Shown here: positions 11,077-25,617 of the stretch, in pieces
Numbering within the stretch: position 1 is the first letter of the stretch
Layout: the number at the start of each line of letters is the position of its first letter
Assembly: GCA_001051155.2 (NCBI GenBank)
Contig: JYIP02000009.1
Location: 930,001 to 994,000 of the forward strand
Length of the DNA: 64,000 nt
Source: Chrysoporthe austroafricana
Taxonomy: Eukaryota; Ascomycota; Sordariomycetes; Diaporthales; Cryphonectriaceae
Direction: 5' to 3'
Notes under the pieces: generated by a model
The model's input: the letters and a program-made list of their open reading frames with translations, nothing else
Databases searched by the model: none
What the model was told of the DNA's origin: nothing
Translations under genes and position numbers: made by a program

Positions 11077-12961
11077 ATGCCGCACATTAAGCTGGGGGAG
11101 TCTATTCCTCCAGACACTGCCCATGTGAGTCAATGCCCAACCCAGCGCTCACGCGGTGCCATGACGTCTCTCTGACCATCTCAACGCACCTCCCAAGGCC
11201 GTGAGTGTCTCGCTGCCGACATGGAGGTCCAATGTCGCCTACGAGGAGGGAGAGCGGTGGGTGATTGACAACATGACCACCGGGTATCCTCGCTTCTTCA
11301 TCCACAAGAGCATAGACGCTCTCGCCCAGGCCATCGCCAAGGCTTTCGGCCAGCCAGGACAGCAGGCCATGCTGTTTCCCAACAGGACCACTGCGCAGCG
11401 GTGTTTGGGCTTCATCAAGGCGAAGGCGCCGGCCTCCGCGCAGGATAATCTCGGCTCCGTCCACCTGGTCCTCGACAGCTCCGATCCGGCCGCTGTGCCC
11501 CTGAGGCCTATCCACCCCACCGTGTCTGCCGTCCTCTTCGACCCCGAGGCATTCAGCTATGCGAAACAGTACTGGCAGCACAGCGGCGATGGCGTCTCCA
11601 GCAGGCGTGCCGAGTTCTGCCACAGTCTCCTCACGCAGGGCCTGCTTGTGCCAGATGACTCGCACAAGGCGGCTCCCGTGAGACAGCTACCCTGCAAGGG
11701 CCCAAGACGCTACCAGAAACCTATGTCTATCGACGATGCTGCCTCCACGGCGCCTGGCAGGAATGGCCAGCCGGGCGCCAGGGGGCCCGACTCTGAGGAG
11801 ACCTCCCGCTTCGTCGAGGAACGTTTCGGGAGGAACCTGGACATCTCCCTCGTCGAGCGGGCCAAGGCGGCCATCAGGAGGCGCATCGCCGGCACCCTGA
11901 CGAGTGATGTCGATGTCAGAGAGCACCCCCTGCCCCGTGCAGAGCCCAGCAACAGAGGTGTACAGGGCCTCACGGAGCACGACATCTATCTCTACCCGAT
12001 GGGCATGAACGCCATCTTCAACACCCACCGCCTCCTCCTGAGCGCTCGCGGCAGCATGAAGAGCATCGAGTTCGGCTTTCCCTACGTCGACACGCTCAAG
12101 ATCCTGCAGAAGTTCGGCCCCGGCTGTGTCTTTTACGGCCACGCCTCGGAGGAGGACCTCAACGACCTGGAGCAGAGGCTCCGGTCGGGCGAGCGCTTCC
12201 TAGGGCTGTTCTGCGAGTTCCCCGGCAATCCAGTCCTCAGCTGCCCCAACCTGAAGCGGATCCGCGCCCTGGCCGATGAGTACGACTTCGCCGTGGTCGT
12301 GGACGAGACGATCGGCACCTTCGCCAACATCAACGTCCTGCAGTACGCCGACGTCGTCGTGAGCAGCCTGACTAAGATTTTCTCGGGCGACTGCAACGTC
12401 ATGGGCGGGTCGGCCGTGCTGAACCCCAAGAGCAGGTACTACGCCACCCTGAAGGAGGCGGCGGCCCGTGAGTACGAGGACACCTACTGGGCCGAGGACG
12501 CCATCTTCCTTGAGCGCAATAGCCGCGATTTCGCCACGCGGATCGATCGGATCAACGCTAACGCCGAGGCCATCTGTGAGGTGCTGTTGTCGGACCCCAT
12601 GGTCAAGACGGTCCACTACCCCAAGCACAACACCGGGTCCAAGGCTAACTACGACGCATGTAAGCTGCTCGGTGGCGGGTACGGCGGTCTGCTTTCTGCG
12701 GTGTTCCATCGCAAGGCGGACGCGATGGTGTTTTATGACAACATTGCCACGGCCAAGGGGCCGAGCCTGGGGACGAACTTTACTATTACTTCGCCGTACG
12801 TAGTGCTAGCGCACTATGCTGAGCTGGACTGGGCGGCTAGTCTCGGGGTGGACCCGGACCTGCTCAGGATCAGCGTCGGCCTCGAGGAGACGGATGAGCT
12901 GGTGTCTGTTTTCAAGAGCGCCCTGCAAGCGGCGAGGCAGGCCTCGGAAGATGCTGCATGA
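11077..12961 (+). CDS. Cystathionine gamma-synthase
   Basis: Exons are 11077-11124 and 11198-12961, giving 603 aa. The 73-nt intron has a GTGAGT donor and splits LGESIPPDTAH from AVSVSLPTWRSN, a typical N-terminus of fungal cystathionine gamma-synthases. The PLP enzyme joins an O-acylhomoserine with cysteine to make cystathionine, the entry to transsulfuration towards methionine (the step of yeast Str2 and Neurospora met-7). The fold-type I domain occupies the C-terminal two thirds: the FCEFPGNPVLSCPNL block, VVVDETIGTFANINVL with the PLP-contacting Asp, and the Schiff-base Lys409 in SSLTKIFSGD. The C-terminal block GTNFTITSPYVVLAHYAELDWA...GVDPDLLRISVGLE is intact. The N-terminal extension of about 200 residues is usual in fungal members. 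No truncation was seen. Confidence 0.95.
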
Positions 12962-13237
12962 AAAATTTTCTGACTCTCGTACTGGTGCGGAGTATTTTGC
13001 CGCGAAATCAAAATAGTTAATAGCATCGTAATTTAGCGACGTGAGGCAGCCGAGACTGAAGATGCGGTGGCACGCTGCAGCAAAATATCACGTACGAAAC
13101 AGGCCATCCAGTGTTAGATCATTATTTCGATTAAAGCATCAGGCAGCTGCATGTATACTATATACTGCATGCTCGGGTATCAATATAATTAGTTTGGGGG
13201 AGGGGGGTCGGGTCGGGCTGATACTTCCGCTTGCGGT

Positions 13238-14646
13238 CTACATGACCAGGCAAGAGGAATGCTTGTACTGATCACCAAAGATCTCGATGCCCCTCTCTAT
13301 CTCGTTGGCCTTCTGCTTCTCATCCGTCTCCTTGCGGAAGTATTGTCTCATAAATTTTTCCAGGTTCTTGTCGATGTTTGCTGCATCGAAGTTAGCGCAA
13401 GCCCACGCCTGACAGATACATCTGCGCATTGGGGCTTACATAGGTCGGCGTCCATGACCACCTCTTCCCGGCAGAGCGGACAGCTCTTCTTGTTCTCGCG
13501 CTGCATCTTGATGACACACCGGACACAGAAGAGGTGCGAACACCTGAGGCGCACGGGGTACCACGCTATGGAGAAACAGATGGGACAGTCGTAGTCCTCG
13601 GCCCGGGGCACCACCGAGACGACCTCCTGGGAGAGCTGTGCGCACAGCTTCTTGGCCACGCTGCCGGCGAGAAACCTCTGGGACCGAACGGCGGAGCGGA
13701 ACGAGACGGACGCGCCCAGGCTCGTCCGCTTGTCGAACTTCTTGAGGATCTTGGTGATAGCGGTCTTGTTGATCTCCTGGAATTTGAGGTTCTGGAGCAG
13801 CGTCGCGTTGAGCTGCAGGAACTGGGCGTATGCGCGCCTGCTGGCGGGCACCTTGAACTTGTCCAGCAGGCCCCGGCTTTGCACTTCCTTCTGGAACCAG
13901 ACCAGCTGCTGCACGGCCCTGGCGCTCGAGCGGGAGCCGTGGTCCAGCTCGTGCGAGGAGAAGAAGACCTGGGCGTTGACGTAGAGGTCGAAGATCTCGC
14001 GCCAGCGGTTCAAGTCCGATTTCGAGAGGGCCTTCGGCGGCCTGACCACGGCAGACACCTCGTCGCCAAGGGACCTGATGTCCGCCTCCATAGACCTCTC
14101 TTCCTGCTGCTGGAGGGCGTCCAGGCTGTCCACGTCGGTCTGGAGGATGTTGAAGAACTCGCCATCAAAGACCAGCGGCACCTCGATCGGCTCCAGCTCT
14201 GCGTCGCCGGCGGCCCCGGACGGCTCCTCGGGGGAATGGGGCGCGGTATCGGGCGCGGTATCGGGCGCGGCCGCACTGAGGGCGGGCGAGCAGGCCTGTC
14301 TGCCGGAGAGTCGCTGCAGGAAAGCGCGAGAGGCGGGCGACAATGCGGCATCGATCACCTGGCCATGGCGCAAGTGCACGAACACAGACAGGCAGGGCCG
14401 CAGCGCCTGGGAGGAGGCATGGTCCAGATTATAGCGGGCCAGGGGCACGGGCTCGCCGTTGGGGCTCACCGTCTGCTCGGCCAGCAGCTGCTGGAGAGTG
14501 TCCCTGTCGAGGCCGAGGGCCTCGAGCTCGCGCTGGACCTTCTTCAGGCACTTCTTTAGCTGCGAGTAAGGGATGGCGGCGGCGAGCCAATGGTCGGGGA
14601 AGCCCTCCCGCTCGAGGGTCTCCTTGAACTCGTGGGCAAACTTCAT
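13238..14646 (-). CDS. SPX-RING finger protein with C-terminal CaaX motif (probable E3 ubiquitin ligase)
   Basis: Exons are 14646-13440 and 13380-13238, giving 449 aa. The 59-nt intron has a GTAAGC donor, a GCTAAC branch site and a CAG acceptor. The N-terminus (MKFAHEFKETLEREGFPDHW...IPYSQLKKCLKKV) and the block EINKTAITKILKKFDKRTS at about 291-309 define an SPX domain, which in other proteins senses inositol pyrophosphates and phosphate status. Residues 354-392 are a complete C3HC4 RING (C354, C357, C369, H371, C374, C377, C389, C392). Known SPX-RING proteins such as plant NLA are ubiquitin ligases acting on phosphate transporters. The last four residues after splicing are CLVM, a canonical CaaX box, suggesting prenylation and membrane attachment. 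Specificity for phosphate transport is inference. It converges with CGS and diverges from JJJ1. Confidence 0.92.
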
Positions 14647-15714
14647 GGCGGCTAGCAGATGCGCCTACGAGCCTCGACGGCGTGTTGGGGCTCGCGGACT
14701 CGGTCTAGGCGCGGACGGTGTCGGCTCGATACCACGGGGACAAGGTTAAGATGAAGCGTTCCGGCCGGGAATACATGTCGCCAGGCTGGCGGCGACAGGC
14801 TCGTGCTGCGTAATCGTTCGAGGCCAAGAATGGGGAGAGGAGGCGCAGACGGGGCCAGAGATACCAATGGTACCAGGACGCGTGAGGAAGGGGATGGATG
14901 GATTCACCAGTCGACGTCGGTAGCACGTGAGGAGGGCAGAAAAGGGAGCATCTTTGTGAAGGGCGGCGTCCCTTTTTTTTTTTTTTTTCCCCTTCACTGT
15001 TTTCCTTTTCTTCTGGGTTGGGTTGGTTCACGTTACTGGGCGCGAGGTGTTCAGGGGCAGACGACGTGGGTGAGATATTGGAGTCGAGTCAGGCCGCCAG
15101 TTTCATGACGGTGGAATGAACGGATGGCGGAAGGGCTTTCTTCTAGTCGACGTGCTGAACAAGGAGAATCGAGGGAGGCGCAGGCAAGAAGGCGACGTGA
15201 ATTTTGCGGGTTCCCATACCATACTTAGTAGTACAATGGACTATGTAGAGGGGTGAGGGGCTTGGGCTAGTCCAGAACTGTGCAGGCAACCCGAGATCGC
15301 ACGCGACCCCCCCCCCCAAAAAAGCCACCCCGCTTTCCTCTCTCCCGCAATAATTACTATACCACGACCAGACTACGAACACCATAGTACCTACCATGTG
15401 AGGTCATCATCGTGACGAGCAGCCTACCCCTCCTGCTTGCTGACCTCCTCACTATCAAACACACTCTTTCGCCCCACGGGTCAAGCACGGCCCAGCCCAG
15501 CCCAGCCCAGCCCTCCAGCTGTGCATACTAGGTTGGTAATAATACCTTGCCCCGCTAAATTTATATTCCCAGAGCTCACACCCCGGCGGATTGCCTGCTA
15601 GACCTCGCCTGTTACAACATTCGACCCGTGCCCTACCACGCAATACACCGACCAACCTCCTGAGAATATAGGCTTGCAGGCCAGGGCTGGCGACCACTCG
15701 AGAGCTGTCCGGCG
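14647..15714. promoter_or_regulatory. Divergent promoter region SPX-RING / JJJ1
   Basis: About 1.07 kb separate the two divergently transcribed start codons, so both promoters must lie here. Visible features are a poly-T run at about 14972-14989, a poly-C run followed by A's at about 15307-15321, and a CAGCC repeat near 15489-15512 in the JJJ1-proximal part. I could not identify specific factor sites with confidence. Confidence 0.45.
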
Positions 15715-17446
15715 ATGGGAGCCCAGCAGTCTTCCCAGGAGGGCGCTGGCACCGCCGACCACGCCGCCCCCTTCGCCCAGAGGACGTGCTACTACGAGGT
15801 GCTGGGCGTCGACCGTGCCGCCGAGGACGCAGAGATCCGGAGGGCCTACAAGAGAAAGGCCCTCGAGCTGCATCCCGACCGCAACTACAGTGACGAGGAG
15901 AACGCCACCAGGAGATTCGCCGAAGTCCAGACCGCCTATGAAGTCCTCTCCGACCCCCAGGAGCGTGCCTGGTACGACTCCCACCGCGATGCCATCCTCC
16001 GCGGCGATACCGGCGACGGCGACGGCGACGGCGCCCCACAGACCCATTACAATGTTCGCCTCACCACCACGGACGAGATCATAACCCTCATCGGCCGCTT
16101 CAACTCCCGGGTTCCCTTCAACGACAGCCCCACGGGCTTCTTCGGCATCCTCGACATCACTTTCGCCCAGCTTGCCACTGAGGAGACCGCAGCCTGTGAG
16201 TGGGACGGCCACGATCCCGTGGATTACCCGCCCTTCGGTTCCGCCGGCGACGACCACGAGTCTGTCGCCAGGCCCTTCTACGCCGCGTGGTCCAACTTCG
16301 CAACCAAGAAGTCCTTCAGCTGGAGGGATAAGTGGCGGCTGTCGGATGCCCCCGACCGCCGCGTGCGGAGAGCTATGGAGAAGGAGAATAAGAAGATGCG
16401 CGACGACGCGGTCCGCGATTTCAACGATGCCGTGCGGTCGCTGGTCGCCTTCGTCAAGAAGCGGGATCCGCGGTACATCCCCAACACGCAGTCCGAGGCC
16501 GAGCGCCAGAAGATCCTGCGCGACAGTGCTGCGACGCAGGCCGCGCGCGCCCGCGCGGCCAACCAGGAGAGGATGAGGGACAAGGAATTCGTCGTGGCCG
16601 ACTGGGCACAGTCGAGAGCCCACGAGGAAGCCGAGTACAACGACGAGTTCGCCACGAGCAGCGAGGAAAGCGAGGTCGAGCAGTTCGAGTGCGTCGTCTG
16701 TAACAAGGTGTTCAAGAGCGAGAGGCAGTACGAGGCGCACGAGAAGAGCAAGAAGCACGTCAAGGCCGTTCAGCAGCTGCGCAGACTGATGGAGAGAGAG
16801 GGTCACGACTTAGATCTGGATGTGGAAGGGCCAGCTGAGGCGGCAGAACAGCCAGCGGGTGGTTCTGGCTCACCCGCCTTGGATAAGGTCCAGAGAGGCG
16901 AGACGGATCCGGCCTCGCCGAAGGAGGCCAGAGAGCCTGAGCCCGACGACGACGACGATGATGACGACGATGACGACGACGCTGACGCAGCAGGCTCGTC
17001 CTCAGAGAACACGCTAGATGACGAGTACGCGCCAAGGGAGGTTGTCGAGGGTCGCCTAGCCCCCAACTCCAAAGCGGACCCTACCAGGGAGGATGACGAT
17101 GACCGGGAGGAAAACGGGCTCCTAACGAAGATGGCAGAAGCTACGCTAGAAGACAATGAGCACTCTACACCAAAGAAGGTCGGCAAGGCGAAGGCAAAGA
17201 GGGCCAAGAAGGTGGCCCAGGCCCAGGAGGATGCAGTACGTGCTGGCACTTATCGAGCTGACCAGAGACGACGAGAGACTAAACTGGTGTCTGTAGAATA
17301 AATGCAACGTCTGCGACCAAGTCTTTGGCTCCCGAACACAGCTCTTCAAGCACATCAAGGACGAGGGTCATGCGCAGCTGAAGTCAGCCGCGCAGTCACA
17401 GCCGGCGAAGAAGACCGGCAAAAAGGGTAAGAAGTCGAAGAGATGA
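15715..17446 (+). CDS. JJJ1: J-domain co-chaperone Jjj1 with two C2H2 zinc fingers
   Basis: Exons are 15715-17235 and 17297-17446, giving 556 aa (yeast Jjj1 is about 590). The 61-nt intron (GTACGT donor, TAG acceptor) restores the second zinc finger; without splicing the frame ends at 17301 and loses it. The J-domain covers about residues 23-85 with the HPD motif at 53-55. The first C2H2 finger starts at Cys326 (CVVCNKVF...H...KKH). An Asp run lies near residue 415. The second finger is NKCNVCDQVFGSRTQLFKHIKDEGHA from residue 508, followed by a Lys-rich tail. Jjj1 acts with Hsp70 on late cytoplasmic 60S subunits to release Arx1, the export and anti-association factor. It converges with ATG4, stop codons 292 bp apart. 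Confidence 0.95.
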
Positions 17447-17738
17447 TTGCCATGTCTTTTGTGGCGGCACCTACGGGCAGTCCTGGTCAAGACAGCTCGA
17501 AGAGCGCAGGAGTGCCACTGCCGGCACAAGGTGACCACGGCCCTTTCTCAGTGCCCACCGGGGCTGCGGCCATGCTAGCATTGTGCTCAGACTATTTCCA
17601 ACCCTTTCGCCGCCAGGAACGCCATGCCTCGCCACGCCTCGAGACCCAAATCGACTTATACAAACCTACCCAACGCCTATGCACCGGTGTGCGCCGCCAT
17701 GACATCCCAACAAGTCGAGGGACCAATACCCTAGAATC

Positions 17739-19330
17739 TCAACCGTCCAGTACCGTGTCTTCATCGTCACTCAACGTCTCGACCTCATCAATGGCTGCCT
17801 CCCTCTCGGAAGGCATGCCACGTGCAGGGTCATGGTCGGCGACGTTGATGATGGCCTTGCCTTGCACGTATTTGACCGAGTCCTTCCACGTGTCCCAATC
17901 ATCCTCGTCCTTGACGAGGAATCCGATCAGCATGCTGGGGTCCATATCACGCACGTGCAGTCTGCGCAATCGTCGCGTGTGGCACGTGTTGATGTCATCA
18001 CTCGTGTACTGATCAACGTTATCATAGAACGGCAGCGCAGGCCGTGTGCAGTGTGGGTCGAGGTAGAAGAGGTAGGACCCCGGCTCGTAATCATCTCCCG
18101 AGCGCTGCGCACCAATGAAGTAGTGCGAGGCTGACGGGCGGCCACTACGTCGGCATCGATGTCAGTAGCGGACACATCAAGAGGCTGGAGACTACTGGGT
18201 CAAGAAAGAGATAAGATGCCCACCCAGCTATTCCTACAGATTGTGGCATCTGCAGTGTAGCGGTCAGCGCCTCCCAATAAACTTGATTGATCTTGTCAAT
18301 GCCCAATCGCGTGCCCACGAGAATCAGTGTTGGGTGGAAGGTCTCGCCGTCCGGTTTAGCAACGGCCATGAAGCTGTCTTCGTACACATCCGGGAGGTCT
18401 CCAGTCGAGTAGACACGCAGTGATGACTCGTTGGAATTAGCTAAAGCCCTGGGCAAGTATTAGTACCGTGTGGCGAACCCCTTGACAAGTAGCGGAACTT
18501 ACTGTATGCACCGGGCTGTCGCCGAAGGTCCAAACCACTCTCCTGGGAATTTGCCGCAGGCCACGGCGCCGTGCCTCACAAAGTTGTGTATGGAATAGGG
18601 AGCTCGAGGATCATCTGCGAAACGAGCAAGGATCTCTCGCTCCTGCTGAGCGGCTTTGCCTCGACGCCACTCTGATAGCACCATCATTAGTGCCTGCTAC
18701 ACAGACCGATCCAACGACAGGTAGAGAGAACATACCACGGCCCAGTAGACATATCACAAGGGCGTTGGCCAAGAGACTCTGGCCAGAACGTATCATGCAG
18801 CCCCAGCCAGTATCAGAGGAGAAGCCCCCCTGGTCGGCAAGGGTCCTCAGGCGCATCGCGAACGAGAGGGCGGCCGATGCCCTGGGGTCATTGGACCTGG
18901 AGATCGGCTCGAAGCCGGAGCGGTAGCTCATCCAGATGCGAGACTCGAAGTCGTCAAGGAAGGCCGAAGGCCAGCCGGCGTCTTCTGGAGGCTCGTCATA
19001 TGCCAAGGACGACGAAAAGCTGCTTGACGAGGACTCGGGGGGAGTGTTGGGAACAGGCTTCAGAGGGTGCGGTAGGGTTGTGGTGGAGGGGGTGGTCGGC
19101 GGGGTCACACGGGCGGTAGCTGAAGTGTCTGCGTCGAGGTGATCCGCGATATTGGGCTCCTTGGTGTATGAGCGGCCTAGACACCATACAGGCCGGTTAA
19201 GGGAGCGGTCGTTTGTGGGCTCCGGGTCCCAGAGCATGTTGAGGAGGCGGCGGCCATAACGACCCACCTCGGCGGCACCGGCCATGGCTGTGTCCACGGC
19301 CTGCTGTGTCCTCTGGGACATGTCGGCCAT
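17739..19330 (-). CDS. ATG4: Cysteine protease Atg4 (Atg8 processing and delipidation)
   Basis: Exons are 19330-18736, 18671-18503, 18448-18224 and 18144-17739, giving 464 aa. The three introns are 64, 54 and 79 nt, with GTATGT, GTAAGT and GTGGGC donors. Atg4 cleaves the C-terminus of Atg8 to expose the Gly that is joined to phosphatidylethanolamine, and later releases Atg8 from membranes. The catalytic Cys178 lies in DTGWGCMIRSGQSLLANAL, and Asp359 and His361 lie in YLDPH; all three are present. Splicing rebuilds LGREWRRG, RCIQALANSNESSLRVY and GIAGGRPSASHYFIG, all typical of the family. The start is the ATG at 19330 (MADMSQRTQQ); another Met at 19321 is possible. Antisense open frames across exon 4 are chance. 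Confidence 0.95.
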
Positions 19331-20729
19331 GTCGTCACCAAGAAATGAAGCTGGCAAGGAGCGGGGGGTAGAAGAGGAGGTTCAGTCTGCGAGGAACGTC
19401 CAAGGTCGGCCGCAGAGGCTGTCCGCAAACGAGGCTGGGGTCGGGCTGAAAGGGGCGTCGAGCAGGTAGCGTGCCAGCGTATCGAGCATCGAGAGGACCA
19501 GAGAGGGGATGGTCCCGGAAGCCACAGGCGCGGGACTGCCTGGATGAGCTCGGCGTCGACGGTGCGAACGAACTGGAGGGCTGGCGCTCGTCGGAGGACA
19601 AGGCAGGGAGGGGCAGGGCGGGCTGGGCAGGGCTGGGGGGGAAGTGCCTGCCTAGATCACAAGCTACATGCCCTCAGGACACAAGCATGGATCAGCAGAG
19701 AGCGAGGGCGGCCCACGCATTCGAGACAAGATCCCAGGCTGGTCGTCGAGATGATGTCGTCCTCAGGCTGCGGGCCAGAAGCTCAGGGCCAACAGCAGCC
19801 TTCCCTCGGGGGTTTAGGGATAGACACGTGTGTTGAGTGATGGTTGGGGAAGATGTGAAGGGGGACGGATAGAGAGAGTGGGTGAGGGAATGTTGGACAG
19901 GATGACGGTGACAGACCATATCGTTATCTGCCCATGGGCCTAGCACCGCGCAGCACAGCGCGGATCACCCTTGAAGGGCACATGTCATCCGGAGTGTCCA
20001 GGCGCCACCCACCAGGCGCCCAGACCCAGCTGCCCGCCCTATGAGCAAACCTTCTTCCCCCACAACCACAGACCCTTCCCTCTGGTACCGATACCTCCAG
20101 GCCTGTGCCATGTAGCTTCCCTTGCCATGTTGCAAGGCCGAGGTGTAGAGAGAAATATCGAGCACCGGAATATACATACACAGCATATAGAGACACTTGG
20201 GGTGGTTCCTGGAGGTACAAAGTGGGCGGCTTGATCCCTACGAGGACGAGAAAGTGTACGTCCACATATTGGTACCGAGCATCTTGTAGAGGACATTCTT
20301 GGCTGCTTCCGAGATCCGTCCATGACAAGGGAGTGCCATGGTCACAGAGGGCCTGCAGCCTAACGATCGTCTTCTTCTCCCGATATTGGTGTCTACCGCC
20401 CCCACAGCGGGGATGCCCTACCAGCCAGCTACCTAGCACACTAGCGGTGCACGCCTATAGTAGCTGAGTAGTGAGTAGGTACTCTGGCAGTGTCTGGCAA
20501 TCCGGCGGGACTGGCCACCCCCCCACACCATCCAACCCCGGACCCTGCAGGGGCGACAATCATCATCGTCGAAGCCTTCTTTTCTAGTCACCCTTTCGTC
20601 CAAAACAGTCACCCCGACTCAAACTACATACTACCCCACCAGAATCTCGAGGACTGCTTCTCCGGCCAACTTTTGCAAAAACAAGCTTCCTACTGTCTAC
20701 AGTCCTCCCCATCCCATGGAGTCATAATC
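19331..20729. promoter_or_regulatory. Divergent region ATG4 / SQS1
   Basis: About 1.4 kb lie between the divergent start codons of ATG4 and SQS1. I see no further gene. Frames of 80-170 codons on both strands overlap one another and show no family motifs. Both promoters should lie here. The ATG4-proximal 150 bases are C-rich on the coding strand. Confidence 0.45.
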
Positions 20730-22786
20730 ATGGCAAAGAGCAAACAAGGTCGGGCAGCCAAGGCTGCCCGCTACCGTTCTGCTGCGAGTGGTTCTGCCCC
20801 TCCAAGAGGCCACCACCAGAACCAGAACCTCGTATCGCATAGTCAGCTTCCACCACGAGGGTCATCCGGGAGATCATTCACACTGACCTTGAGGACTCAG
20901 GGTTTTCCATGGCTGACGAGGCTCGGAACACGTCCCACAACCACGCCGACTCGGACAAGGTCGGGAAGCTGCGCGGCTTGCCTGTCACCTTCGTATGCGC
21001 CGGCATTGTCGAGCCCTTGAAGGATCTAGAGGCTCTCGGTGCCAGCTCGGGTGACCATGAGCACGGCGGTGGTCAAGACGGCACTGATGAGGCCTCTCCC
21101 AAGGAGGAGGCTGCTCCTTTCGTTATTGATACGACTGGCGACCACACCCTCGCCCGCCGTGACCACCAGGTCGTCCGCATCAGAAGCCCAAGCCTCGATG
21201 GATCGCCTAGCGGAGCCAGTGACTCGGGTGAGGATGTTATTCTTTTCAGGGGAAGGAAGGGCGTCCAGCAGCGCGAGCCCCGTTCAGCTGTTGTCGACCA
21301 GATAACCATCCAGGTCCAGACTGTCGAAAAGACCATGCAGCGCATCTCCCTGGAATCTACTGATGAGGGCGATCAACGCGACCCATCCCCATCCTCTCCT
21401 CAGCCCTGGCAACTACGTGGTCATAACGATGACGATGATCTCGTTGCTGATTACATCGCCAACATAGCCGACGATGATGACGAGGAGGCGGAGGAGGCGG
21501 CAGTTAATCAGGACACGAGCCGTGACACTCGGTCTAGATACCAGGTCTTCTCCAGCACGCGTGACCTTGGCGGCTCTGATGGTGACTTCGTGATCGCGGG
21601 AAGGGAGTCTGATAGCGTTGACTCCACTGCACGTGAGGACAAGGATGAAGACAAGGACAATGGAGAGGACAATGCCTATAGCGATGCCGAGATGCCCAAG
21701 GGGGATGAAGACGCATTCCCCGATGCAGAGTACATGGACGATGAGGCCCTCGCTCTGCTGCTTGCCAAGCAGGAGGAGCTTGGCCTGGATGACGACGAGC
21801 TTGTCCTCTTTTCTGGTGAAGCCCTCGACGTCATACCATCATCGAGCAAACGAGGATCTCCACACCCCCAGGGCAAGTCCGTTACGACCCCAGCCAAAGG
21901 TAAGGAGAACATCCACAGCTACAGACCCAGCGCAAGTGCTGTCGCCGACGTCTTCGACGAGCTGGACCTAATGGACTGGGACCGGCACAACCCGATGCGC
22001 AAGCCCAAGAGTCAGCGTGGGCAACCAAACTTTGATCATCTGGACCCCGAGATGGCGGCGACCCTGGAGGCGACCTGGCAGAAAGACCGACTTCGTAAGA
22101 AGGAGCGAAAACAGGCGCGCGAGGAGTTGCGTGCGCAGGGCCTCCTGGGCAAGAACGTCAATCCAGATGACCTGCGCCTGAAGTACCCCACCGGCATGAC
22201 GATCGACCAGATCAAGGAGGAGATGAGAAGCTTCCTCCTCGGAGACGAACAGCTGTGAGTTCGAGACCCTGATGTTGGGGCCATCGTATAACGTCTGAAA
22301 CTGACAGTGCCACCCAGTCTCACGTTGCCTCCCATGGATTCCAACGCGCGCAAGACTGTGCACACGCTGGCTCTCAAGTTCAACATCAAGTCTAAGTCGA
22401 CCGGTAGTGGCGACCAGCGACGACCAGTCCTGCACCGCACAGGGCGGACAGTCAGGTACCGGCAGGTGTACTTCGAGGAGGTCTTCGCCCGTCGTGGACG
22501 CACATACTTCCACCGCATGGACGTGCAGCGCACACAGGGAACCCCCAGGGGCGGAGGGGCGGGAGGATCTAGCGGTCGCCGCGGCGTCAACCACGCGGCC
22601 TTTTCCTACAGAGACGGAGAGGTGGTGGGAGGATCCGCGCCGGAGCTAGGCCAGAGCAACAAGGGCCGCAATATGCTCGAGAAGATGGGCTGGTCTACGG
22701 GAATGGCCCTCGGAGCGACAGACAACAAGGGCATCCTGCAGCCGGTCGCGCACGTCGTCAAGCGGACGAAGGCAGGCTTGGGTTGA
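20730..22786 (+). CDS. SQS1: R3H and G-patch protein Sqs1 (RNA helicase cofactor)
   Basis: Sqs1/Pfa1 binds and activates the DEAH helicase Prp43 in splicing and ribosome biogenesis. Exon 2 ends at 22254 and exon 3 is 22318-22786 (63-nt intron, GTGAGT donor, CAG acceptor). Exon 1 is probably 20730-20831 with exon 2 from 20894, giving 643 aa. That first intron is uncertain: the GTATCG donor and GAG acceptor are the pair I found that keeps frame with a plausible intron length. Typical blocks are GFSMADEARNTS, LPVTFVCAGIVEPLKDL, acidic stretches in the middle, an R3H region (LPPMDSNARKTVHTLALKF, then R.GRTYFHRMD) and a C-terminal G-patch (NKGRNMLEKMGWSTGMALG...KRTKAGLG). It converges with H2B. 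Confidence 0.9.
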
Positions 22787-23263
22787 TTAAGCCCTTAGGA
22801 CGGGGCTGTGCTGTCTATCCTCTTGACAGATCATCATCCATCGTCGGCCCTCATGCACTTTCTTGTGAGGATGCATAGCGCTACCTGCCCACAAATGTTT
22901 GGGAGCAACGGCAGGCCTGGTATATCGCCTGGGTCAGCGGCCGACCGGACGCGCCACATACCATGTCAGATTAGTCACAACAAAATAGCACAACACCAGA
23001 GGTCTAAAGACTAGGGAGGGGGCAAAGAGGGTAGTGTTGATCATATGCACGAGTTCATTGCTTCCGAAACCCTATTCTGAAGTCAAGTATTGTACAGCCG
23101 CCAAACCCCGGAAACCGTAAAAGCATTGCCCGAAAAGCAGACCATCCATGACGCATTAAGACACCCAAGGATCATTGGGCCTTGGTATATCTCATCATGT
23201 ACCAAATGCCGAAGCTCATCCCGTGCCCAAAGACAGAAAAGGAAAGACCCAAACCAACACCGC
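22787..23263. other. Intergenic region between converging SQS1 and H2B
   Basis: This 477-bp stretch holds the 3' flanks of SQS1 (plus strand) and H2B (minus strand). No gene or clear terminator-like structure was recognised. Confidence 0.5.

Positions 23264-25617
<2,354 letters not shown>

Noticed and set aside
13534..14559. A 341-codon open frame on the plus strand.
   Set aside because: It is the antisense shadow of the GC-rich SPX-RING gene and shows no family pattern.
17443..18134. Plus-strand open frames of 100-190 codons after JJJ1.
   Set aside because: They are antisense to exons 3 and 4 of ATG4, whose product has all family motifs.
20490..21020. A 176-codon frame starting 240 bases before SQS1.
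   Set aside because: Only its part from 20730 to 20831 is SQS1 exon 1; beyond that the conserved SQS1 sequence runs in another frame, and the upstream part has no family match.
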